Shown: piece after piece, positions 9,145-20,516 of the stretch
How the letters are laid out: every line of letters begins with the position of its first letter
Position numbering within the stretch: the stretch's first letter is position 1
Assembly: GCF_016802725.1 (NCBI RefSeq)
Contig: NC_052666.1
Location: 13,037,375-13,101,374 of the forward strand
DNA from: Solenopsis invicta
Lineage: Eukaryota > Arthropoda > Insecta > Hymenoptera > Formicidae
Reading direction: 5' to 3'
Length of the DNA stretch: 64,000 nucleotides
The notes under the pieces: model-generated
What the model was told of the DNA's origin: nothing
Database searches by the model: none
What the model saw: only the letters and a program-made list of their open reading frames with translations
Position numbers and translations under genes: made by a program

Positions 9145-11012
9145 CTGTAATGAAATCTATTTCATACTTTTAACAAATGACGGCGATTGCACAGTCAGTC
9201 TCTGTTTTTCCTTTTCGATACTGTATACATTAATCAACAGATTGTTTACACGTTCAAATTTTCTAATGTCTTTTAGCATCACTGGGAACTTTATGCCGTC
9301 GAAATTAAGTACCGTCGAGTAATGCGGATAAAAAGATATTTGTTCCGCATGACGCTCAGCTTGATAAAGAGCGGTGACCACTGACTACGCAAAACACGCA
9401 TTGTTTTTTGATTTTACATTTATCACCGCTTTTTTCAACATAATTTCACGTGGTAATGCGATAATATCACACACCGCATGCATAGGATTAAGTTTGTTTG
9501 TGTTCACCGTCAAATTCAGGATTCGTGACAGCGCCTATCCGATATCACGTTCCTCGAATGTATCGAACGACGCCAAAATGAGTTTGATGACGCGCTGCTT
9601 GTACCACTCGTGCAGATTTGAATTGCGGTAAAGTTCATAATTTTTAGTGATAATGTTTGTAACGGTACGCGGTTTCGGTCGGTTCGGTGCGGTGCGGGAA
9701 CTTCGGGATCGGACCGGATAAGGCTCGTCGGTTGGTCAGGTGTCCGCAATGACTATACCCAGTGTTTTACGTAGCAAAAGACAGTGGATGCTTTATTGAT
9801 AATAACAGTTGCAAAAAGAGTTGACAGAATGAACAGGAACGGAAATAAACATAATAGAGAAATATCAAAATAAAAGATAATGATCGCGCTCATAACATAG
9901 AGATCGCAAGAGAGACAATGCTAGAGATAACAGTAGTATACGGATTGCAATATGGCTGGTACTCGGCTTACCAGCTACGCGGCGCGGTTTATACCTAAGG
10001 CTAGAACTATCTATGTACAAAGTTTTTCGGCTAAGCTAGGAAGTTATGCGGGCAGCTTGCCCGTACGGTCGGGGAGTCGCGGGGCGCGGCGGGATTGGCT
10101 AACGCGGTCGTATAAGCGTGTGCGCAAGTGCGGGTCGTTGCCGGCGCGGTCGCCGCCGCGATTCGCCCGAGCGCGCCCCGTGCAAGTGGGGCGCTTGATC
10201 GACAGGTTGCTTGTGCCCTGCCGATATGGGTTACGAAGTTTGTCGGTTTGACGGTAACGGTATTCGAGGACGACGGTGATTGGTCGAGAATGCTCGGCCG
10301 GTGATGATGACGAGAATGCTCGTCGAGGATCTCGGACGTGATTGGTCGAGAATGCTCGGCCGGTGATGATGATGAGAATGCTCGTCGAGGATATCTGAGA
10401 TGATTGGTCGAGGATACTCGGCCGAGGATAGCGACGGGAATGCCCGTCGAGGATATCGGAGTGCGACGAGAATGCTCGTCTTTAAGGAGCGATCGAGAAT
10501 GCTCGGTCTGTGGACGGGTCGGATAGTCGGACGGATCTGACTTGTGCGTTCCCACTGCCGGCTTATATATCCGAACGCGCGGCTGAGCAAGCCAATCCGC
10601 GCGTTCGGTCGGTTGAGCCGGAGTGGGAGCGTTACGGAACGCCACGGTCGGCGCGCGTGTCGCCGCGTGGTCGCACGGCGAAGTTCGGTCGTGCGCGCAC
10701 GTGGCCCTCGACTGCACTCGGCGTTCGGTGGACGGAACGGAGGCGCATGGACGGTGGAGGGGCGTATCGTTACATGTTTTTATTGTCATGTTCACCACGA
10801 ATGTTCATAAACTCACCGTTGAACACGGTGTTCATTTTTACACTGCCATGTTTTTCAATAGTTTCTCGCATTTGCTCGAGCACAATTTCCTGCGCATCTT
10901 CAAGAAACTGACACGGTTCGATGTGTTTCGAATTAATTAACGCACCGGTTAGAACACGACTCTTGAACGCGGTATCAATTTCTCGCCAAACGAGTTTTTC
11001 CGCCTTATCACT
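9145..11012 (-). pseudogene. Maverick/Polinton-type DNA polymerase B, N-terminal region (relic)
   Basis: The 5' piece (11012 to 10775) reads KLVWREIDTAFKSRVLTGAL and then HIEPCQFLEDAQEIVLEQM. The 3' piece (9657 to about 9160) reads LHEWYKQRVIKLILASF, FEERD, LSRILNLTVNTNK, LPREIMLKKAVINVK and LNFDGIKFPVMLKDIRKFE, with frame-breaking stops. This is the N-terminal region I associate with protein-primed polymerases of Maverick/Polinton-like elements in insects. The polymerase and exonuclease motifs are not present. A solo LTR splits it at 9658-10774, between DNKN and ITKNYEL. Assignment rests on remembered family resemblance; a profile search would settle it. Confidence 0.55.
9658..10774 (-). mobile_element. 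Solo Gypsy-type LTR (1.1 kb)
   Basis: The ends are TGTAACGGTACGC and GTATCGTTACA, with a perfect 4-bp duplication TGTT on both sides. On minus a GATATATAAGCC TATA box lies near 10565. Between about 10278 and 10500 there are roughly 3.5 copies of a 62-bp tandem repeat rich in the small inverted repeat CGAGAATGCTCG. The long ORFs across it (for example 10031-10798) are GC-rich chance frames. A 4-bp duplication and TG..CA ends fit Gypsy/Metaviridae. Confidence 0.85.
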
Positions 11013-11341
11013 AGTTCACGTAATTACCACCAACGTGCACGAAACGTCTCTCTAACAATCTTTTCACTCGCAAGTCACGCGATCCTCGTTACCACAGATT
11101 GTCTATGCTCAACGGAGAGCCGAGAACGCTTAGCGCGACTATGTTCTTCGAGCTGCTTGATGCACTCTTCACATCGTTACAGCCACGCGAAACAATGCGC
11201 CAAGGTAGTAATCTCACGGCACTGCTCCCACAGTTGAAGTTCCATCTGTTTGAGATGCTCCATTTTCTTGAATAACTCGGAGAAAAAAAAACGCACGAAA
11301 AAAGAAATACACACTAATGAATATTTAATTTTTAAAATAGT

Positions 11342-11776
11342 TCAATTTGTACAAATGTAGCACAAATACGCTGCATAATTTGATACAACAGGGTGGCACA
11401 TTGTGTACAATCTCTTGCGGATGTCTGTAACTTTGCGAATCCTGTGTTTACGAACAGCACAGGCACCTTCAAATTCACCACGCAAATTTACTAGGCAGTG
11501 AGAGCAGTGCTTATGTTGTGGGTAATCTCTCCCCAAGAAATAAAAGTATACTACTCACATTTTTGTAGAGTCATCAAAGGTGTTTATTTCTACCTGTTTG
11601 AAATCTTGAAACTTTCCCGACTGAAGCTATTTCTCAAGCGTTTCTTCATCAATATCACTTTCATAATTGGAATTGTCAGAAAGAACGTGGTCGAAATCTT
11701 CTGTTTCAAAATCTTTATCAAATTCATTTTCTGTTTCCATTTCATCTTGCGACATTATATTTTCTTCTTCTTCCAT
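11342..11776 (-). pseudogene. Unrecognised gene with acidic N-terminus and Cys-rich C-terminus
   Basis: A single minus frame begins MEEEENIMSQDEMETENEF, stays acidic for about 40 residues, passes two in-frame stops, continues FLGRDYPQHKHCSHCLVNLR and ends AAYLCYICTN. The CSHC and CYIC pairs could bind zinc. Acidic start plus Cys-rich region recalls some cut-and-paste transposases such as piggyBac, but I cannot confirm that. Immediately upstream (11800-11900) a 24-bp direct repeat makes a Lys/Phe-rich frame that is probably not coding. Confidence 0.35.
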
Positions 11777-12240
11777 CTTCGTGAGGAAAAAATGTATGTT
11801 GATATTCAAAATCTTCTTACAGAACTTCTCATGAAACTTCTTGCTGAACTTTTTACGAAACTTCTTACTGAACTTTTCACTGAACCGAAAACTCAAAAAC
11901 TGACCGAGAGTAGCTGAGATTTCTTGGTTTTATACTGAGCTAAGACAATTGAGGTATACATTTTTGGAAAATGCATGTCTCATGATGTTGTCGAAATAAA
12001 ATAAATTCAATGATTTTGAAAAGATGACATTTGTCACCCAGATAACATTCAAGCAACCTAATAGTAGTATAAAAGTATTCTACTTTAGAGAATCTAGAAG
12101 TGTCCTTGTTGACGTCGAAAATGTACACAAATAGATGGATATGCTAATGAAATATTATGCATCTTTAAAAATAAAACTTGTAGTCTTGTACAATATGTCC
12201 CTATTATCGAAAATCTGTATTTCGCTTTTAGTCTTATACA

Positions 12241-12600
12241 TTAACTCACTACTATTGAATAATTGTAGATCATTTTTTATCTTCTGCAATAGATTCCTAA
12301 TGTCAAATAACTAAAATTCACTTTTTACCTCCAACAATAGTTAACTACTATTAGATAATTGTAGGTTACAAGTAGACATGGTGATCGAGAATACTTAAAT
12401 TGCTCTATCTTATCTTGATAATAACATGCTATTAGTGTTTTTAAAATCGATGATTTAACGGTAATATCATTCAAGCATCCTACATTAACTCACTACTAGT
12501 GAATAATTGTAATTCATTTTCCATCCTCTGCAATAGGTTCCTAATGTCAAATAACTAAAATTCACTTTTTACCTCCAACAATAGATGAGTTAACTACATT
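12241..12600. repeat. Subterminal direct duplication
   Basis: Two copies of about 120 bp (12241-12365 and 12484-12600) begin ACTCACTACTA and share ACCTCCAACAATAG near their ends. They are separated by about 120 bp that again contains TCATTCAAGCA, similar to the element end. They are probably transposase-binding or structural repeats of the CACTA element. Confidence 0.6.
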
Positions 12601-12627
12601 CTAAAAATAAATTTTAGCAGATGTGCA

Positions 12628-12970
12628 ATATAAAAAAATTTTTTTTTAAACAGAGCTTATTTTTATAGCTTATATATCCGTATTTACTCTTTCGCATACA
12701 ACATTCTTTTATTTTATCTAATTACAATTACGCATTATTTTACAATTTTTATAAACGCATCGGTGCGGCGGGATTCGAACCTAAGATCTTCGGAACAATA
12801 ACCTAATACGCTAACACTGAGCTAATCGTACGCTTGTGATATTGTTATATAAAAAGTTATATTTGAAATAAATTTGATTTGAACAGGAAAGAACCTACGT
12901 CTTGAATACTGCGCGAACACTCTCACTAGCCCTTTAATTAGCCTTATTATTAGATATTTTTAATATAAAT
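12628..12970 (-). repeat. Dispersed repeat containing a tRNA-like promoter (copy 1)
   Basis: About 340 bp shared with 23706-24050. On minus it contains TAGCTCAGTGTTAGC (A-box-like) and GGTTCGAATCCC (B-box) with tRNA spacing, but the arms do not pair as a functional tRNA. Non-tRNA sequence on both sides is also shared, so this is a tRNA-derived or tRNA-capturing repeat. It lies inside the CACTA element. Confidence 0.65.
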
Positions 12971-13166
12971 TAGGTAATTATTCAGAAAACTCCCACTATT
13001 TCCGATTTTTACGAGGCTCATTCGGTGCGTTTTCGCACAAAATAAACGAATCTAGCAGAAAAAAGTGTCGCTCTGCCCCGCGAACCGAGATATGAAGCGT
13101 TAAAGTTGGCGACTATTTAGGTTAGGATGCCTGCCATCTCAGCGTAATGTAACGCCTTAAGCATGC

Positions 13167-13400
13167 GAGTGAGAAATAAGGGTGCTACATTCGTCCAACA
13201 GTATCATTCTAAAGTATAATCGAAAAGTCTCCAACTGTAGTTTTAAAGTAATGTATTAGTTAGTAGACTACTAGAATGACTAATTTTTTATCCTAAGGAA
13301 ACTGAAGTCTATTTCCTTCTAAAATAATTTAGTAGTCTATAACAACTTTTTACATAAAATGCAAGAAAGTATACTTTTAGTTGACGCATACTTTCTTAAT
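13167..13400. repeat. Internal direct repeat of the CACTA element (left copy)
   Basis: The segment beginning GTGAGAAATAAG and containing GTCCAACAGTATCATTC and CTTTTTACATAAAATGCAA matches 19092-19160 and 19310-19510 in the same orientation. The two genes lie between the copies. Confidence 0.7.
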
Positions 13401-14146
13401 ACATAATTAAAATTTTGATAAATTATTTTTTATCAATATTCTTGAGGCATTTCTATTTTTTTCTAATTGATATAAAAAGTAAAAATCTATATTTCAATAA
13501 ATTGTTAGTTATGAGATACTGTCATCAAACCGCCAATTAAGTTCTATTATTTTGCTACTACAGATTATGGAAGAAAAGGATAGGAATTAAAAATAAAGAT
13601 ATTAAATTTTTCTATAAACCAGAATAATTATATTAACAATTAATTAACAATTTTACCATGTTTAATTATTAGAAATTATGCAAAACTCAAAATTTTATGA
13701 GCTTTAATCTCCTTTTTTTTTCATAAACTCGTTCATGAGTAACAGTATGTAAAAAATTACAAATTTAGTTACAAAACAATATTGTAATATTAATCCATAT
13801 AATAATATAATAAATTCACAAGAACAAAGTAATAGCATAATGCTTTATGTAATATATGATAAAAGGAGTTATATTTTATATATTGTATAAAAATAACGTA
13901 TTAAGAATATATTAAAATATTTATTTCATATTATTATAAATATACTAACATATAATAATATTCAAACTATTAATGAAGTTACATTTTGTGTTTAATCAAA
14001 AGTAATTTAAATTCACGTCATAAAAATTATATGAGCAAGCATTATATGAGCACTTATATAATGCATTTCTTGTGCAAAATAAAAAAACGATGTTGTTGAT
14101 CATCTCTTAAATAAAAAATTAACATATTTAAAAAAAAATAGAATCG

Positions 14147-16128
14147 TTAAGCTGCTTCATACATTTGCATCAGACGAGATTCTTTTTCAACCTGGTCAAC
14201 ATTTTTTTGCTTGGGCCTAACGGTTTTTGACATATATACTCTTTGAATAGCATTTTTAATAGCACATTTTATCTCTGTACAATATTCTTTGAAAGAAATC
14301 TCTCCTAATCTAACAAGTCTACGAGCAGCACCTAAAAAAATAAATGATTGATGATATAAGTGGTATTAAACTGTTACATACTACAATTGCATTTAAACAA
14401 ATTGAACAAACATGTTTTTGATATTTTTACACAAGTTAATGTTATATTGATTGCCATAAATTAAAAAAAGGATTACTTTTTCATTATTTCTAAATAAAAT
14501 ATGAATATATTGAGCATAAAATAAGTTTTAATGAAAACTATCAATAATTTAACTATTTAACTACAGGCCCATATTCAATATCTTAATATAAATATTTATA
14601 ATAAACATTATAATGGATGGTCAACATTATTTATAGACGTAATATCAAAAGCATTACTGTAAAATAATAGGAACAATTACCGAAGAAAGTCTGGCTTAAT
14701 GCACTTTCTCGAAAAGATAATTTATTTTGTCCATCTTTCTTTTTTCCTTCTTTCCATGTTATATTTTCTGCCACAAACTTATCAGTCATGGTGACTTTTA
14801 AAAAATCATTTAACGCTCCTCGCAAATCCAAACCACCTAATGTAATTAGATATGCTTGCTATAAAAACAGAAAGTTGCAATAACTTGTTATAGAGAATAA
14901 AAAATTAATTTATTTTTCACATAATACATACTAGGGTTTTTAATTTTGTGCCATTAGAATTAAATTCCTGGTAGTCTTCTCTCGTGGATATCGGCAAATT
15001 TAAATTTTGTATTATTGAATGAGTATCATTCATCAGGCTCTGGGAATTAACTAATTTGTTAACTTGTTCTTGTATAAAGTGCATTTCTTTGCTCATATCT
15101 CTAAAAAGTAAAAATATTAATAAATATATTAATAAATATTAAAAAATATTAATAAATTATATAAAAAAGTCGGTTATTAAATATATTTATAAATTGATTA
15201 ACTAAAAGTGACATTGATATTTCTGAAACAATAATGATGAAATGGAATAATAATATTATACAATACAATTATGAGAAATTATAATCTCTACCTATATGTA
15301 TAATAGAAAAACAGCACATACTACATTATAAATTTTTAAAAAATTAACTATTTTTTTATTTATAATTAAGATAATTAAGAGTAAAAAATATTTTGTATAA
15401 AATTAATAGAAACGCGTAACAGATTTTATAGATCCAATTCTGAAGATGAAATTACATAAATAAAAAAATAAATTAAACAAATGTATATTATAACATTTTT
15501 TTAAGATAAAAGAAAATATGTTTCCTTATGCCGTAAATACGTACATATGTTGTTTCACATATTTTCGATTATCAATTACATAGCTTACTTACTCTAATTT
15601 ATGCATTATTGCTTCGAGTGTTGATGAAATTAAAGTATCATTTCTATTTTGTAACCTTGAAGTGCTTTGGAAATCTTCAAAAGAAATTAGAATTATAATG
15701 TAACATGCAAAAAATCTACAAAAATTTCTTCACAAGAAATATATAGTATATAGTAGGTATTGTACCTGTTTTTTTGTATGGATGATACAGATTAATTGTT
15801 TTGTCATTAACAAGAGACGGATTTCCACAGAGTAATGTAGACGTTAAATCTGTGTAAGATTTTTCGTGCGACGAAGTCGTATTAAGCGATTTCTCAATTT
15901 GCTCGAGTCCAAGTGTGCAAGAAAAATTGTACTCATCATTGTCTTTTGATGTATAACATACTAATAGATACAAGGAATAAACGTTAAAACTAAATCTGAA
16001 GGTCTTCAAATTTTTCTCTCATGGAAGAACTTATACATACGGCGTTGTAGGGTTTTGAAGTTACTTTCTTCTTGGTTAGAATTTTTAATATTCTCGGCAC
16101 TCTCGTGTGAATCATTATGCATCTCCAT
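14147..16128 (-). CDS. Spliced DUF4806-like gene, six exons, about 298 aa
   Basis: Six minus-strand exons join without a stop or phase error: 16128-16041, 15960-15766, 15674-15593, 15100-14932, 14858-14681 and 14331-14147. Every intron has GT..AG ends (for example GTATGT, GTAAGTAAG, TTTTTAG). The product begins MEMHNDSHESAENIKN and has a Ser/Thr-rich middle. Its C-terminal half reads LPISTREDYQEF, LITLGGLDLRGALNDFL and MTDKFVAENITWK, then KLSFRESAL, the pattern of DUF4806, a family frequent in insect genomes. Each exon length matches its codon count. It starts 530 bp beyond the CACTA transposase stop on the same strand, so it is probably that element's second gene. Its function is unknown; an accessory DNA-binding role is inference. 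Confidence 0.75.
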
Positions 16129-16658
16129 AATGAAACACTTTTACAATAATGTGTTTCACAGTCTAAAATTAACAATTTCAAGGATATTCTAAACACCACA
16201 CGCGAGACACAACAGAACACAACAGAAGCTTTATGGCTTATGGCTGCCGCTGATGCGGAGCATGGTTAGGAAGAAAGCAAAAGAAGACAGCCGACTCCTC
16301 GCACGCAACACTATGTTCAATTGTTCAATCATAAGCGTACAATTTTCTGTTACGCATCTTTTTTAAAATTCAAATGTTTTTGAACTTAATTCTCAACTAC
16401 ATTATTTTTAATAATAAATATAAGTAATTAATATGAAATATTACAAAATATGAATTAATATTTTAGTAAGAGCATTATTAAAATCATTAAATTTATGCGA
16501 TCCACTTCATGCTGTAAATGGTTTGAAGCATTCATTGATTCGTCAATTTGTAAAATTCTTTCTTCTGATTAGTCAATGAAACATTTGCAGCATTAAATGG
16601 ATTGCAGCCATAATTATATATTTGTCATAATATTAAAATCATATAAAATGCATAAAAA

Positions 16659-18809
16659 TTAATGTAACAACCATTCATCATTATAAATTTCAGCAACAAT
16701 GTAAATGTTTTTTTCAAAATAAAGTTCCGCATTTTGCCAATAAGGCATTTTATATCCCTTTGATTTAACATCTCTAAATGAAATTTCATGTAAATCTTTA
16801 GATAACTCTGAACATTTAAAAATTCCTACTTCTCGTGAGTCTAGATTATTAATATTGTAAAGCGCATTAATGAGTTGAAATTTGTTGACAATTAGACGAT
16901 ACTCGTTACTATCACTGTGTTGCAATATATTTACTATAATGCAAACAGTATTATCTCGTAAAATGCAACAATTATTGCTTTTGTCTAATTTGTAAGTAAC
17001 TCCATTTATTTTTATACATGAAAATTGCTTAATGTTTTCTTGTTGGTACACAAGGAAACTATTATATAATTTCGGACGATATGCACGAGTCGCGATAGCG
17101 GAATTTTGCGAAAAATTCTTAAAATTGTATTCTTTTTTCTCGATATAACGATTATAAATTTGTTGTAATTGTACAGAGGGTTTACGAACAGCTTTTTTAA
17201 AAAATATCATATTATTCTCAAACGGGAAACAAGAAAAATGATCCAATGATCCAAAGTTATGAACATCATCCGGCAAATGAATTAGATTGTGGACATTATA
17301 CGATAAAAAGTTTCTACCGTATACAGAAATACTATCAGTTACAAATGAATGTAAAATCATTCTTGCTTTCTCAATATCATTGTAGGTTCTTTCATTCGAT
17401 GATACAAGAATACGAATCGCATAATGTAACTTTAAAAAATGCTGTATTCGTAAATCGTCACCGAACAAATCAAGCAAAATACTTGGTCCCGTAAATAATA
17501 ACAATTGTCGAAACTCAGTTGCTTTATAGCGTCGGCAATAATCTAGACTTCTCGGTTTTCGAGAAAATTCACATGGACAATAAGTAATTAATGTCAAAAG
17601 GCGATTTGAAATACGATCTTTTACAACATCTTTTATTTTCGCTGGTCGATAAAATCCTTCCAACCATGCTTTTACGATTATTTGTTTGACTACTCCTAAG
17701 CATACTAAATGCATATAATCTAGCGGAGTTTGGCGTACTAAATCTAACGGCAATGAATGCAGAACAGAGTAACCATGATGATGTTTCACGTCCATTTTTT
17801 CTTTCTGACGATATTCTTCATCAGTTCGTAAAGGATAATTTATGCCTTTAAAAATAGTAGTCCTGTCTGTTTTATGTCTTTCGCCTGGAATTTTACATTT
17901 GTTGCAACTATTAAATCCGGCGTGTCCCTTAATATTTAAGCATGCGTGCCTAGCGGGTGTATCAGCAATAAAACAATTTAATTTTATTCTTACAATTTTG
18001 TCGTTGAACAAAATACCTTTTTCGAGTAATTGTAATAGTTCTAAATTGAAATCTTTGAACAAATCTATCATATCGGTAGGTTTTCTAGATCCTGCATAGA
18101 TCCCCGCGATCATTGGACTTTTGTCTTTGATATTAATAATTCGAAATTGAATTGGCCAAATATCAAAATTAACACTTTCATAAACATTTGCTCCATCAGT
18201 ACTAATGTCAATCAAAATTTCCAAAGGCACTTCATCACAGAATGATAATTTTTTCAAGATGTTTTCGCAAATGCCCACATGAAGATATTGACCGGGGAAA
18301 ACGTCTCTAATTTTCTTGTTACAGTCTTTCGGTGTATGCAATAATGTCCTAGCATCTTTAGGAAAGTTTTTAAAGCACTCATGTTCTCGCAATACTTTCA
18401 GAATAGAATTTATCTGCACATGAGTCATGTTGCTTTCACAACATGCTTGTGCTAATGTTGATTTAAAATCGGTCTTCTTATTATTAATATTGTTCGAAGT
18501 AATATCAGTGTCACTCTCATCACTTGTTGTGTTCAAATCGCTGGTGCTGTCATTAGCACTTAATGGTATGTTATTATGATCACTATTATTAATATTAAAA
18601 GCATTTCCACTACAGCACAGAACACGTTCACTTTGATTTTCTTCAAGATTATTACTGGGTTCAGCTTGTGGTATTATATTGGCAATCGAAGCATTAAATG
18701 CATTTATAGTTGCCTTGAATATTGTTCGATGATGCAACCTTTTTTGTCTGATAGATAACTTATTAAAACTGTTACGCGAGCTACGTGGAAGGTTACGTTT
18801 TCTCTCCAT
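16659..18809 (-). CDS. CACTA/EnSpm-type transposase (716 aa)
   Basis: A single uninterrupted exon beginning MERKRNLPRSSRNSFNKLS. The first about 130 residues are polar and low-complexity. The catalytic region then shows LIDISTDGANVYESVNFDIWP (DDE Asp context), DTPARHACLNIKGHAGFNSC followed by CKIPG, DYMHLVCLGVVKQII, RKPRSL, and LSYNVHNLIHLPDDV with LDHFSCFPFEN. These match the Transposase_21/TNP2-like and DUF4218-like regions of animal EnSpm/CACTA elements. It would bind the element ends and catalyse cut-and-paste transposition. No stops or frameshifts, so it may be functional or recently so. The clade is assigned by motif only. Confidence 0.8.
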   Translation of the reverse strand: MERKRNLPRSSRNSFNKLSIRQKRLHHRTIFKATINAFNASIANIIPQAEPSNNLEENQSERVLCCSGNAFNINNSDHNNIPLSANDSTSDLNTTSDESDTDITSNNINNKKTDFKSTLAQACCESNMTHVQINSILKVLREHECFKNFPKDARTLLHTPKDCNKKIRDVFPGQYLHVGICENILKKLSFCDEVPLEILIDISTDGANVYESVNFDIWPIQFRIINIKDKSPMIAGIYAGSRKPTDMIDLFKDFNLELLQLLEKGILFNDKIVRIKLNCFIADTPARHACLNIKGHAGFNSCNKCKIPGERHKTDRTTIFKGINYPLRTDEEYRQKEKMDVKHHHGYSVLHSLPLDLVRQTPLDYMHLVCLGVVKQIIVKAWLEGFYRPAKIKDVVKDRISNRLLTLITYCPCEFSRKPRSLDYCRRYKATEFRQLLLFTGPSILLDLFGDDLRIQHFLKLHYAIRILVSSNERTYNDIEKARMILHSFVTDSISVYGRNFLSYNVHNLIHLPDDVHNFGSLDHFSCFPFENNMIFFKKAVRKPSVQLQQIYNRYIEKKEYNFKNFSQNSAIATRAYRPKLYNSFLVYQQENIKQFSCIKINGVTYKLDKSNNCCILRDNTVCIIVNILQHSDSNEYRLIVNKFQLINALYNINNLDSREVGIFKCSELSKDLHEISFRDVKSKGYKMPYWQNAELYFEKNIYIVAEIYNDEWLLH

Positions 18810-19091
18810 CGTGCTTATTTTCGGTTAATTTCGGCTATAGGTCGGCGGACATATGTAACAAAGGAACACAATATGCAGTATTGGAGGCATCTATATCATA
18901 TACCAGCGAACAAAAAGGATGCTATATATGTCTACCGGTATTATCCTAAGATATAAGTGAGAAATAACTAATTACTAACAAGAAAGTAAAGCGATAGTAG
19001 AAAGTTATTGTAATCGTCAATTTGAGACATTATGAAAATTGCTACATGATTATCAACTATACTTAGAAAAATTATATACACATTTTAGTGA

Positions 19092-19510
19092 GAAATAAGC
19101 ATGCTACATTCGTCCAACAGTATCATTCTAAAGTATAATCGAAAAGTCTCCAAAAATAGCACAAAAGTATAGTCACAGTTAAAAACTACAGTAGTTGTAC
19201 ATTTTTCAAAATTATGAATGCTGCTAAATGATCATCTACTAATTACATCATATATCAGAAAATAAATGGAGTTATCATATCTAATAAAAAGAAAGATATA
19301 TTTTTCAAACAGTATCATTCTAAAATATAACCGAAAAATCTCCAACCATACTTTAAAAGTAATGGATTAGTAGTAAACTACTATAGTGACTAATTCTTCA
19401 TCTTGAGGAAACAGAAATCTATTTACTTTTAAAATAATTTAGTAGTCTACTAACAACTTTTTACATAAAATGCAAAAAAGTATACTTTTAGTTGACATAT
19501 ACTTTTAATA
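19092..19510. repeat. Internal direct repeat of the CACTA element (right copy)
   Basis: Same sequence as 13167-13400, split here by about 150 bp of unrelated sequence (19160-19310) in which part of the repeat starts over. Confidence 0.65.
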
Positions 19511-19639
19511 TATATTAATTGCTCTACTTTTTTATTAATATGTTCGCATTTTGCCTTTAAGTTGGACACTATTTTAGAGTTCTACCGATAACTCTTTAGC
19601 CAATGTTATCTGGGTCATGGAACAAATCTTTTTCAGCTT

Positions 19640-19985
19640 TTATTAATTTTAAGAGATAGTCACATATCATTATATGTTTAATAGTAGGGTCTGCATTGAA
19701 AAGTAACCTATAAAAATAACTCTCGTTAATCTTGGAAAAGATCTGATTTCTTATCTCAAGATAAAATGTTATAATACAATATTATTTCAAAAACTATTGA
19801 GAACCAAGTACATTGTCTTGGCTTTTACATTTTTATCAAAATTATCTTTTAAAAACAGTCACATGTCATTTCATGTTTTTTAGGGTCTACATTGATAAGC
19901 ACTTCATAAAGATAAATCATGTCAATCTCGAATAGCGCGGATTTCCTATGTCAAGATAAAACATTACAATAGATTTCCCATTATT
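19640..19985. repeat. About 190-bp imperfect tandem duplication
   Basis: Two diverged copies (about 19640-19790 and 19830-19985) share TTTTAA, CAGTCACAT, TAGGGTCT, CATTGA and CAAGATAAAA in the same order. No coding potential. It lies just outside the right end of the CACTA element. 19990-20500 holds nothing else I recognise. Confidence 0.5.
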
Positions 19986-20516
19986 TTTTCTTCCTATGAT
20001 TAAGTGTAATAAAACTCCTTTTGGAAATTTTCTTTTCAATAAGTAATATCACCATGAGAAATTTCTAGATTTGAATGATATCACTCTAAGAATTTTTCAG
20101 AGTATACGATGTAATAATGCTGGCTTTATAAATTAGGAACATTTAGAGACTACAGCGACCGTGAGAACAGATTGTTTCGTTGTTCCCTTCATGGTAGATA
20201 TCATTATTATACATTTATAGATATATAAAATTATAATGGTAACTGTGATCACGATCTCAAAGCTTTTTACATGCAATTATATGATTCGTGGCAAGCTTTC
20301 TGACAACCATAGTGAAACTTCATCAGTGGACTTTTGTTATGATAATCTGTATTAAATATGAACAAGTGACATAAAAAAAAAAAATTTATTGCATATGTGG
20401 AGGGGATTACATAATAAAAAAGAGGTTAGAAAACGCTGTTGCATCAGTCGATTAGTGGACAGTTAGAAAACTCTAAGAAGAAAAAAAAATATATATATGT
20501 ATATACGAAAAAAAAA

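Larger units (their letters stand above)
12036..19615 (-). mobile_element. CACTA/EnSpm-like element with 14-bp terminal inverted repeats
   Basis: ACCCAGATAACATT at 12036-12049 is exactly inverted at 19602-19615. Between them lie a CACTA-type transposase and a spliced DUF4806 gene, both on minus, plus several internal repeats (12241-12600, and 13167-13400 against 19092-19510) of the kind common in subterminal regions of this superfamily. I could not find a matching target-site duplication, and the left end reads CACCCAG while the right gives GACCCAG when inverted, so the exact ends are tentative. Confidence 0.55.

Noticed and set aside
10031..10798. 255-aa minus ORF and overlapping plus ORFs
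   Set aside because: They lie within a solo LTR with clear ends and duplication; GC-rich sequence makes long chance frames and no domain is visible.
11627..11896. Lys/Phe-rich N-terminal extension of the acidic ORF
   Set aside because: It comes from a short 24-bp direct repeat; the acidic protein is better started at the internal Met at 11776.
12755..12835. tRNA gene on minus
   Set aside because: A and B boxes are present but acceptor and T-arm pairings fail, and the sequence is part of a longer dispersed repeat with a second copy at 23.8 kb.
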